A stretch of 64,000 bases of DNA, from positions 81,054,204-81,118,203 of the forward strand of contig CM051024.1 of assembly GCA_027627225.1 (NCBI GenBank), written 5' to 3'. Below are positions 36,702-47,359 of this stretch, in pieces. The translations under genes were made by a program, and so were the position numbers. Origin of the DNA: Congeria kusceri. Lineage: Eukaryota > Mollusca > Bivalvia > Myida > Dreissenidae. The notes beneath the pieces were generated by a model. It worked only from the letters and a program-made list of their open reading frames with translations, did no database searches and had not been told where the DNA came from. The first letter of the stretch is position 1, and each line of letters starts with the position of its first letter.

Positions 36702-37425
36702 CGTCGGAATACCTGACTGGTTTCGTTTTGTAGTAACTGTCATCTAACCTGTAACTAAAATTAGTTTTGAAATCAGCTCACTGAACGAATATCACTTTTC
36801 ATACGCACAAGATATAAACGAACATTATCGCTGACCGGACATTACGAACTGTTGTTTTTTTTAAATAAATATCCAAAATAAACGCTTACCGATGGACAGA
36901 ATTCTAGGGTTTATGGATTATATCTGGAAAAAGAGTAAGTTTCTTTGACTTTAATATATATCACACTGGTTTCGGTAACTGTCTCTTCGCCATCTCTTAA
37001 ACCAACATCTGCCATTGGATGATGAGGTGTCTACACAACACGCATAAATGCATTGTATGCCATTTCATTTCCTTAAGATTCTAACATTTATAACATTTGT
37101 AGATATTGTATGATAGTTATGCGACGTTTGGACGTATAGTATGACAATAATAACATGTTTGTTCAGCTTAAATATGCTCCTATAAAAGATAAATTTTACC
37201 ATGTGAATATAAGGGATGCATTATTGTCTGAACATTGCAGTTTTTGACGCTTCGTCTTTGACCATATAGTGTAAGGTACAGTCACAAGATACATATAGAA
37301 TTTGTAAATATTTATGAGAACATTCACATAAGTAACTATCGTGAAATTATTACAGTTTATAGTTAAAAGCGAACTATGTTTAATATTCTAAGTTCTATGA
37401 TATTTGAGGGCAACCTTAAAATTCA
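36702..37425 (+). pseudogene. Third, older relic of the gene's exon 1 region
   Basis: Diverged match to 7543-8440 of copy A. Shared blocks include 'CATCTAACCTGTAACTA', 'CTGAACGAATATCAC', 'AATATCCAAAATAAA', 'TTTATGGATTATATCT' and 'TTTGAGGGCAAC'. The start codon, six of the following codons (MDYIWKK) and a perfect GTAAGT donor in the same phase are at 36913-36940. I find no exons 2-7 downstream before the next repeats, so this is a 5' fragment of a lost paralogue. It could still serve as a leader exon or promoter for a neighbour. Confidence 0.65.
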
Positions 37426-37859
37426 GTAATTGTGGATTCTCATACTTAGGCAACGTAGCGTGTAAACAGCATATCATCCAAATAATTATTATCTCGAAAC
37501 AGTAACACCTTTTATTAAACATTGTGTTATAGCTTTGGACAAATTCTTGCTCAAAAATCGCGTACTAGTAAACAATTGAGTGACCTAAATGTTTAGTATC
37601 GAACGTTCTGTTTTCGAAGTATAGACCATATCTAAAAGTTTGTTTAAGTGCTTATATGCTGGGTAAGGTACTCCTTTTTTCCGGTTAAGAATCTTTTTAA
37701 GTATAGAACTAACCTTTTTTTTAAACAGATTTAACCTTGATATTAAATTATTAATTGAAAAGATTTTATATAAATTACATAGAGTAATTTACAGGCCCCG
37801 AATCCTCAACAATACTAAGGTATGTGTTAACAGGATAAGCTTAATCTTACTAGTTTTAT

Positions 37860-38120
37860 TGTTAACTAGTTTGTTTGTTTGTTTATTTTATTAATTGTTT
37901 TCGCTGTTTTTAACAGCAGTTCATTCATATCACGGCGGTCAGTTAACCTACTCACACTTATGCTGGGCACGCTTAGCCAATCTAAGCTGTTTACCAGTAG
38001 TTATTGCACTTACCTATGCCAGTAACCGACAACTGCCTTACTTGAATCAGAGGTAGGGGAGAATGGCCGTAGAAATAATTTCAGGACCAATCCCCACACA
38101 AGAGTGCATTGTTAATATTG
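37860..38120 (+). repeat. Probable dispersed repeat (TTTTTAACAGCAGTTCATTC type)
   Basis: 'GTTTTTAACAGCAGTTCATT', 'CACGGCGGTCAGTTAACCTA', 'AACCGACAACTGCC', 'TGAATCAGAGGTAGGGGAGA' is a combination I recognise as recurring in bivalve DNA. Only one copy is in this window, so this rests on memory of the family. Confidence 0.45.
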
Positions 38121-39194
38121 TAATGACTTAATACATTTTGAATTGAATTTATATGTCATATAATCGCAACAAATAATACATAGTGTTGTTACATCAATTT
38201 TAAAATGACAATTTAATGGATAAGATAAAAGATTTAAGCCTGTTATCCTTAAGAATATTCGAGAAATCGGACCCAAAAGATTAATCTTTGAGGCTTAATG
38301 ATAAAGCTATTACAACTGCCATCAAAGCGGTCCACGATATCGAATTTCTTTTGTAAGTTTAAAATGACAACTGCCTTGATTTATGTACCTAGATTTAAAA
38401 TATGTCATGAAATTGTTTGATAAATAAACTCTTCTGAATCATGATTGAAATTAAAAATGAAAACCCTATTTTGGACGTTTGTTGCTTATTCTTACGATCC
38501 GAATATTTCTCAGATTGAGATATTAAGTAGTTTAAAAGCTTACTTATGTGCCTGCCATGACATTTCAATCCCAAAGTCAGAGAGGCACTCAACGCATGTC
38601 CCAATATGTAAGTGTTGTTACGAGTATCGTGAGTTCGACCAATTAATTTGACATTTCCCTGATGAAACATACTCGAAAGTGTCTTAACAATCATCAAACA
38701 GTTGACACACAACAACAAAAAGACTGGAGTAAGAGAGATTACCGATCAAATGTTTATTAATACCCAAGAAATAAAAGAACGTTTATGTCATATAGAATCT
38801 ACATATTTTCCAATGCATATACACTTGTTATTTTAAGGAGACATAATGACAGTCTGAAACTACATATATTCTTAGACTTCTAGTTAGAAGCATATGACTA
38901 AATCAAACATAACTTTATATTTCTTATACGTCTAATTCGCGGTCGGGCTAATAGATCAAAACGCACCGACAAATACCTTAAATATTGTATACAAATGTCT
39001 ACATCTTGAAATGATATAATTTTCAGTAAAGCTCGGCGGTGACCTACATCGGAGAAAAAGTCGACAGCAGTGTGAAGAATGCAGAATGCGTTTCAAGCAA
39101 GCCAGTATAAGCGCGGTACTATTGTTCATCGAATAGGCCCTCATAACAATGTCTGTTATAATACCACTATGCTGATATCGGCCTAATACAAAGG

Positions 39195-39475
39195 TGCCTG
39201 ATATATTTTGTATATCAGGTCAATAGCGTTTATATCAGTCAATGCTTGGAGGTCTAATTCTTCGGAATCAACTACAAAGTCAACAGTTTCAGTAAAAATA
39301 TATCAGCTTCAACAAAACAAACAATTTGATACCAAGAACATATATAGTTTATTATTTTTAATCGTCATCAATCACAAAATTTTATTTTTTTAAATATTCA
39401 CATAAACCCGCACATTGGTAGTGATATGAAGTCATCTATGGAACAATAAATCATCCATACAAATTTATTTCAATA
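39195..39475 (+). pseudogene. Possible relic of the gene's 3' flank
   Basis: Weak similarity to 23445-23665, just downstream of gene A: 'CTGATATATTTTG' in both, then 'AAATATTCACAT...CACATTGGTAGTGATATG...AATAAATCATCCATAC' against 'AAATATTTACAT...CACTTTGGTACTGTTATG...AATAAATCACCCACAC'. If real, the third copy kept both ends and lost its middle. Confidence 0.4.
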
Positions 39476-39949
39476 CATTCATAATAAATGCACTAAAAGT
39501 CACTACACAGCATCAGTTTATGTTGAACCAAAAACATTATTACCAAAAATTGAACACACTATAGTCAAATACTGTAAATATTGACACGATCTTGGAAATG
39601 TCAAATTCAATACACAACTCCTAACTAGCGTCTCCAAACAATTCGGCGTTGTTTGTTCTCCGAGAAAATTGATCGTTGCAATCCATTTCAGTTCGCATTT
39701 CCAGTATTTTATGAATGAGCATTCGTGTAATCTAAGTATTTGTAGTGAAAACAGTTCACTTATCATTACGAAATGTTAATAATAAGGTATTAGTCAGTCA
39801 ACTTTTGTACTCCATAACTACATGTACTTAAACGTGTAAAAGTCGGCTCAGCAAAATCAGCGCCGCCCTTAGTTTTTAAATATATAAAAAATCAGCTGGT
39901 TTGGTGATATTTTACGAAAAATGTGGTATGATAAATAGTAAAACAGGTT

Positions 39950-40075
39950 AATGTCTGGTCTTGTGTAATATATCAGGTTCGGCACGAATAAAATAACGGC
40001 TCGGCAAGCCTCGCCGTTATATTATTCTAAGCCTCACCTGATATATTTCACACGACCAGACAGTAACCTGTTATT
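39950..40075. repeat. Palindromic hairpin element (intact)
   Basis: Arms 'CAGGTTAATGTCTGGTCTTG...TGTAATATATCAGGT' and 'ACCTGATATATTTCACACGA...CCAGACAGTAACCTG', loop 'ACGGCTCGGCAAGCCTCGCC'. Relics of the same family lie at 15186 and 53988. Confidence 0.8.
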
Positions 40076-40554
40076 CTCTATATATCAGTTTTGTAGTACG
40101 GAAGCCCATTAGTGCCCATTTATTTCACTTGTTTTGAGTTATGCCATATGTCTTCTATGCAATGCATTATATATTATATACAGATATCATAGGCAGGTGA
40201 GAGGTATAGACTTTTGCATGCAAAGACTGTTGCGACCTGGCGCTCCTTCATTGGAAAGCGGCTAAACCGTCTACCACTACACACATGCTTCTATTAATTA
40301 AACAAGAGTGCCATTGTCACAAAGATACGCCAGTCAAAGAAGCTTTTTATGCGGTAAAGATTCACCGAATAAAGAGAAAGAAATCAAAAACTCATAAGGT
40401 AAAGTCATGGTATCTGTGCACCTATTTCGTCTCCAAAGCCTCTCTGTGTGGTGAGTTAAGGTACAAAAACAATTGCATATATATACAAAAATTTGTAATG
40501 AAGACGAAAACAAAAAATCCACCAAAACCGGACAAAGATATGCAACGGACAATG

Positions 40555-42860
40555 TGAAGGATTCACTTGTTATATTTTACTTTTGACCTTGAATTGTGAC
40601 CTTGACCTTGGACATACGAACCTGGTTCTTGCGCGTGACACTCCGACTCACCATGCTTTTCTTGTATGCCAAGGTATTTGAACTAGATAACTGTTGGCAA
40701 CATGTCGAGCTGGTTGTCAAGATAGAAACTTGTATTGTAATTATTTTAAATTATTTTTTTACAAACAAATCTACTCCTTTGACCTCTAAGTGTGACCTTG
40801 ACCTTTGAGCTTGGGACGACACAGATCTTGCGTGCAACACGTTTCTCCACACGGTGAACATTTGTTACAAGTTATTTTAAAATTCCCTGATGAATGATGA
40901 ATGAACAGTAAAAAAAAAGCCTTATTATTCCCATATGTAACATTGACCTCTAAGTGTGACCTTGACCTTTGAGCTAGGGACACATATTTGGCTTGAAACA
41001 CGCATTCTCTACATGATAAACATTTGTGGCGAGTTAATTTAGGAATCCCCAAATGAATGATGAATTATCAGTCCGAACAAGCTGTATTATGCCCATATTT
41101 GACCTTTGACCTCTAAGTGTGACCTTGACCTTTGAGCACGGATACAGGTCTTGTGTACAACACGCCATCATCACATGCTAAACATTTGTGGCAAGATATT
41201 TTAAAATTGCCTGATGAATAGTGAAGTTACAGTCTGGATAAGCTGTAAGATGCCGATATTTGAAATTTGACCTCTAAGTGTGACCTTGACCTTTGAGCTA
41301 GGGACACGGGTCTTGCGTGCCGTCTTTAGATGCTGAACGTTTGTGGTAAGTTATTTTGCAATTGCCTGATGAATGAGGAGGTTACAGTACGGACAAGATC
41401 GGAGGGACGCACGCACATACACCGAACGACCATTGTGACAACTAAGACGAGCTGACCGCAGGTTGGCTCGACAAAAACCATACATACTCGACAAAGATAT
41501 GCTCCAGACAAAGTGTTATGTATTGATTGCTTAAATTTGAATTGTGTCCCTGAATTGTGACCTTGACCTTGGACATGGGGACCTGGTTCTTGCGCGCGAC
41601 ATTTTTCGACTCACCATGCTTGTCACTTCTGCCAAAATACTTGAAAAACTATCCATACTGGACAAAGATATGCTCCAGACAAAGTGTCATGTATGGATTT
41701 CTTAGATTGGACATTTGACCTTGAGTTATGACCTTGACCTTGCACATAAAGACCTAGTTATTGTGCGCGACACTCCGACTCACCATGCTTGTCACTTATG
41801 CCAATCTATTTGAAAATCCATCCATGCTGGACAAAGATAAGTATTAAGTATTGATTTCTTATAATTGACTTTTGACCTTGAGTTGTGATCGTGACTTTTG
41901 ACATAGGACCTGGTTCTAGCACATGGCACTGCACCTCACCATGCTTGTCACTCCTGCCAAGTTATTTGAAAATTCATCCATGCTGGACAAAGACATGCTC
42001 CGGACAAAGTGTTACGTATTGATTTCATAAATGTGAACTTTGACCTTGAATTATGACTTTGACCTTTGACCTTTGACCTTGGGACCTGGTTCTTGCGCGC
42101 GACACATCGACTCACTATGCTTGTCTCTGCTGCCAAGTTATTTGAAAATCCTACCATGGTGGACAAAGATATGCTCCGGATGATGTGTTTAGGATTGATT
42201 TCTTTAATTTGAACTTGACCAATAATTTTGACCTTGACCTTGAACCTAGTGACCTGTTTTTTGTGCGCGACACTTCGCCTTACCATGACTGTCACTTCTG
42301 CCAAGTTATTTAAAAATCCATCCATGCTGGACAAAGATATGCTCCGGACAAAGTGTTTAGGATTGATTTCTTAAATTTGACCTTTGATGTTGAATTGTGA
42401 CCTTGACCTTGGACCTAGGGTCCTGCTTCTTGCGCGCGACACTCCGACTCACCATGCTTGTCACTTCTGCTAAGTCTTTTTAAAATTTATCTATGCTGGA
42501 CAAAGATATCCTCCAAACAAATTTTATAGGATTGATTTTTTTTAATTTTACCTTTGACCTTTAATTGTGACACTGATCTTAGGTACCAGTTTCTTGTGCG
42601 CGACACTCCGCCTCATCATGCTTGTCACTTCTGCCAAGTTATTTGAAAATCTATCAATGCTTGACAAAGTTATGCTCCGGACAACGTGTGAAGTATTGAT
42701 TTCTAAAACAATTAACTTTGACACTGAATTTTGACCTTGACCTTGGACCTAGGGACCTGGTTATTGCGCGCGACACTCAGTCTCACCATGCTTGTCACTT
42801 TGCCCAGTTATTTGAAAATCCATTCATGCAGGACAAAGATATGCTCCGGAGAAAGTTTTT
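40555..42860 (+). repeat. Tandem array rich in TGACCTTGACC, two unit types of about 165 bp
   Basis: Type 1 units (40780-41400) carry 'GACCTCTAAGTGTGACCTTG', 'ACCTTTGAGC', 'CGGGTCTTGCGTGCAACACG', 'AACATTTGTGGCAAGTTATT'; type 1 markers lie at about 40785, 40950, 41112 and 41272. Type 2 units (40560-40780 and 41515-42860) carry 'TGACCTTGACCTTGGAC', 'CTGGTTCTTGCGCGCGACAC', 'ACCATGCTTGTCACTTCTGC', 'GGACAAAGATATGCTCCGG', spaced 158-172 bp. Dispersed bivalve-type repeat; all open frames in it are artefacts. Confidence 0.9.
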
Positions 42861-42951
42861 TCCCGCCCAAAACCCCACCAGGGGCGTTCCCATAATACGT
42901 CCCGTTTAAAAGTATCGGAGCCAGCTGTTGATGTTTGCATCAATACCATAT

Positions 42952-43060
42952 ACAGAGCTGCAACGATTCTATTGTATCGATGCATCGATTGTAAATGACC
43001 CGATTCGATTGTCGATACTAAACCAACCAATTTCAAATCGATTCTCTTTCATTTAATAAA
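42952..43060 (+). mobile_element. hAT-like element end
   Basis: Starts 'CAGAGCTGCAACGATTCTAT', a terminus type common in hAT elements, followed by 'CGATGCATCGATTG' and 'CGATTCGATTGTCGATAC'. No transposase or second end seen. Confidence 0.5.
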
Positions 43061-43473
43061 AAACAAATCTCAACCTACCTATTCTAATTTTTGAGGGAAT
43101 ATAACCTGAAACAAACATTTCTTTTACGCCTGAGTGACCTCACATAATGACCCCAAATACATATGTGAAGTTTAAATTGAATATCTTTAATAGTTAGAGA
43201 GATATGGACTTGTTGCACGCAAACCTTAATCAGAGCATTTAAAGGACCAATATATATTTTCCTGCTTTTAAAATAACACCTTAAAGATGCATTAACCCAG
43301 TTTCAAAAAAACAAACCTGATATTATGAAACCAATGGTTGAAACACAGTCTAACAGTACTTGTATAAAAATATAGTTGACATCAAAATGTGATTAATATG
43401 CAAAACATTTAAACCCGATAGTGAATGTTCATGCCATTTGTCGAAAACAACAATCTCAATTTTCGTAATCAAA
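43061..43473. other. Spacer with a probable dispersed repeat
   Basis: 'GACCCCAAATACATATGTGA', 'AATATCTTTAATAGTTAGAG' and 'CATTTAAAGGACC' look like a known bivalve dispersed repeat, single copy here. It ends at the duplication edge. Confidence 0.35.
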
Positions 43474-44209
43474 TGTGAAATGTTTGACTTCAAGGAAAAA
43501 ATAGGTTTTATTTTTCCCTCCTGTGACATATATGCTGTGCGATGATGTAGTCCATCATATATATTTACATTGTTACTGAATAAATGAATAAAGAACGGAA
43601 AATAAATCAGTTGATACATTTTAAGTATAGAAATTTAAGAGCAATACATCAGGATTTGCAATAGAGTTATTTCAATTTAATAGTGCATATAAGCATCACA
43701 TGTCACCAAAAACTGCATAAATTAACATTATTTTTATAATTACACTTATTTATGTATCTACAAAGTAATCTAGGGGTGTAATGATAACACGGATTAATAT
43801 CGTGACTACGCGCTTTATTCTGCAGTGTTTAGCGAAATATACCGCCATATATTGCCCATATTAAAATGAGAAGTTTCATTTTATATATCTCTTAAATAAC
43901 CGTGCAAAATGCATTTATTGAACTTATTATCATTGTTTAAATACCAGTATAAACAAAATATTTGCATGATTTTAAATAACATATTTATAAACTTTTCAAA
44001 ACTAATCACATTATTTTTTATAATAATCAAATTCGCAATGACATGTGGATAATTAGATATCATTTTTCAGATAGTGTAATAAATGCTGTGGAAAAATGAG
44101 CTCCCTCTCATCTATTTACTTTTTCACTGAATTAGGCCGCTATTTTAGTTTTTATTCTTTGGTTAATAATTTTTTTCAACAAATGTATACTGGCAGGTTA
44201 AACAAGAGC

Positions 44210-44765
44210 GGCATAAGTCCCTAGGTTGCTCACCTCAGGGGTTAATAAACTAAACTGTTCTGAGCAAGTTTAATGAAGACTCGGCTAAGATTGTGGCCTC
44301 TATATTGTTCACAAGCTTTTACTTCAATTTGGCCTGGTGACCTAGTTTTTGCCACCATGTGACTCATTTTCAAACTTCTCCTAGATATCTCTGGGACATA
44401 TGTTCTGGCCAAGTGTCATGCTCAAATCACTGGGCTATAAATGTAGCATCTAGGGTATTCACAAGCTTTTTCTTCAATTTGGCCTGGTGACCCACTTTTT
44501 ACCCTATTTGACCTAGTTTCGGCCTAGATACCATGGCAATTCTTTTGAGCAAGTTTCAAGAAAACTGGACCAAAATTTTGACTAGTGTTAATAAGTTTTT
44601 TCTTTAATTTGACCTAGTGACCTAGCTTTTGTCCCTACATAACCCAGTTTCGAACTCGGCCGAGATATCATTGGGACAAATGTTCTAAGCAAGTTTCATG
44701 TTGAATGGGGGACAAATGTGGCCTCTAGAGCGTTAACAAGTTTTATAAAGTTTTCAATAAAGCCA
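44210..44765 (+). repeat. CTCTAGAGTGTTAACAAGC-type tandem array, copy B (contracted)
   Basis: Same array as 3990-5165 but roughly half the length. The join near 44518 goes from 'TTGACCTAGTTTC' straight to 'GGCCTAGATACCATGGC', skipping the units with the 'GGCGGCCATG' variant, as expected from unequal exchange or slippage between units. Confidence 0.85.
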
Positions 44766-46084
44766 AGGAAAACTGCAGAGTCCACTGTCACTTCCTGTCA
44801 GACACTATAACAATGCGTGAAATCATTAAACATATTTCAAATAAATTATGGATCATTTTAATTATGGTTTAATCTAGTAACGCCAGCTATTGGTGTAGTT
44901 CACAGTGCAAGACATATATAGTCCCTTTTAAACACCTTAAAACAAATACGGTCTGTGTGTCCATGGAGATGAGTCGATTCCAGCAACAAAGCATAACGAA
45001 CCAAGACGGAAGGGGTCCATCCGGTCTCTCCGGTAAGTGCCAGAACCGACGCGAACCGGTGGTAGCATATGAAGTATCGAACAGCGCCGCTGCATGGTAG
45101 TAGTTTATGAACAGTTGTTTGATACAGTCGCCACGCTTGAGCTGTATATGTTATATATTTGCATAATGTGGTATGTTATGCTCCAATGTTTCTCCTGTCT
45201 CTCTCGCATCATGTCCATATATAATTGTATGCTAAAAAATGCATCGGCGGAAATTACAGCTGCTCGATATTTGGATCTTCCAATGCGGAAAGTATGCCCT
45301 TCGCCACTTTTTTTGATTCCGGATGTAATTCCGTCCAAATATACTAAACAACGTAAAAAAGATAAATCTTTAAACAACAACATAAATGAACAATAAATAA
45401 AAAACACATGAAATTATGATGCTCTAATGAGACATATGCAAATAAAAAATGCAGACCGTATTTAATGTTCTTTATTTTCATTTCAGAACCGATTGTACCC
45501 TCTGTATAAGTTGGAATGAAAAAACAACAACAACCATTTCTTCTTGTAATTGTTGTCATATTTATGATTGCGCCTTTCTTTGGTGGTATCCAAAAAAAAA
45601 CGAAGACCCAAAACCAAAGCTATATATAGAACCATATTATTTTGTGCATTCAGACAAAAACATGTCCATGTCGGTTAATACATATCTGTTTATTTAGCAA
45701 TACAGGTAAATTATTCACACGTTATAACAGCATCTCAAAATCTTGATTATTGTTGAAGCAATCAGTTAGTTTCTTTAATAATATTGGATATCACAGTCAG
45801 GTTTACAAAATAGCAATTCAACTTTTAAGGTGTAATGTAGCCACGTTTGTGTTATGTGTTATTTATAATGTAACCTGTGTCTCGTAGTCATTTTTTATCC
45901 GTGCAACACAGACTACAATAAACGAATAGTTAGGCAACCATTTGATATTGTTTTCAAGTATTTTAAATTATGTGGCTATTGTTATTAATTTAGGGTCGAT
46001 TTTGGTCGATTTGGGGGTTTCGTGCCGCCGCTGAAACAGGAAACAAGGGGCCAAGGGAGATTATAGATACAAAACAGTACCGCA

Positions 46085-46494
46085 CATTAAAGGCTAGTAA
46101 AATTCGATAACTAATTCACCTGCGTTATGGGTGGTATGGAATGATTTCGCTGAACCTTCCTTTCCAGTTCATCACCCATTATTTCCACCAGGTAATTAAG
46201 GCAAGCCCTGGACAAACAATACCGCTGAATAATCTGTTCATCCGACAGATGCTCAAGTGAGGTTCTAGGTCGGAAAACCCCCTCTCTCTCGTCTTCGCAA
46301 ATCGCCGAACAAAACAATCGCAGCGGCCATACTTTGGAACGTTACGACAGCCTTGGTCCAATCGTAAATTTTACGTTAAAACTTACGATTTCGTAGCAGG
46401 TGGTTGCGTAAGAATTTTTTAATGAAACGCTCTTATTTTATTACGAACGTCATACTTAAGAAAACCGTTCGTACAAACTTTATGAAACGGGCCC
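46085..46494 (-). mobile_element. Harbinger-type DNA transposon relic, copy B
   Basis: Same relic as in copy A. The minus frame 46111-46317 reads 'FRPRTSLEHLSDEQIIQRYC' and on to 'VEIMGDELERKVQRNHSIPP' and 'ITQV', the HARBI1 N-terminus (putative nuclease family), with a stop soon after. Four extra bases (CTCT) relative to copy A shift the frame before the RTSLEHL block. The TIR-like end is at 46494. Confidence 0.8.
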
Positions 46495-47337
46495 GTTGTG
46501 TTCTAACTTATTAACAAATATGATCGTATTGTAGTTATGGTAAGCGGTTAAAATCATGCATATTTGTATTTTTCGTTGTATTTTTACATTTGGTGTCATA
46601 GTAATCGAACATTTTCCAAGTCAGATCCACAAAGATATGTAGTCCAATGGAATTACAATTTATATTGTTAGCTTTGTTTGTGTCTGAAATATTGAACCAA
46701 TTTGGTAGTACGTATGCTTGGGATCAAATCAAATCAAATCGTTCAGGTGTATACAACAGCCTTTAAACAATTGTAAGCATGTGTTGTTGTTTTTTTAATT
46801 ACAGTTCGGTTTAACTATTATCAAGGCCTGGCGAACATTGGAAAGCAACCAGTAATCTAAAACTCCGTGTGTTCTCTTAGTCTAATACCCAAATCGTCGC
46901 GCGGTTTTCGTCTAAGAAAACAACATATGACATTGCGACACTACATGAATCCCTCTAGATATTTGTTCCACAAACAACACTAATTACATCTGGAACATGG
47001 ATAAAGCACTTAATAAGGAGCAAACATAGAATGCATTCCCGCAGTCAATATCAGCACATGGAATATAAATAAATGCACTCCATTCTCGGGAGATATATCG
47101 TTCACATTAGTCTCTAAGACAGTAGTCCGTCGAAAGACCAGACTACATTTGTTTCGTATTTACTGGCATCTAACATGTAACTAAAATGTGCTTCCGAAAT
47201 CAGCATCCTCAACGAATATCACATTTCATAAGCGCAACGTATAAACGAACTCTATTGCTGAACAGATATTATGAGGTTGTTTTTGTTTTAAAAATATCCA
47301 AAATAAAAGCTAACCGATTGGCAGAAGACTAGGATTT

Positions 47338-47359
47338 ATGGATTATATCTTGAAAAGGG
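47338..47359 (+). CDS. Gene B exon 1
   Basis: Identical codons to copy A (MDYILKR plus one base) and the same GTAAGT donor at 47360. Here the upstream region reads 'CGTATAAACG' where A has 'CGAATAAACG', so TATA-like candidates sit at different places in the two copies. Confidence 0.6.

Noticed and set aside
38395..38718. 107-codon minus-strand frame
   Set aside because: No recognisable motif, AT-rich codon use, no promoter or splice support; chance frame likely.
41948..42334. 128-codon minus-strand frame and neighbours at 40285-43036
   Set aside because: Inside the TGACCTTGACC array; period matches the unit, not a protein.
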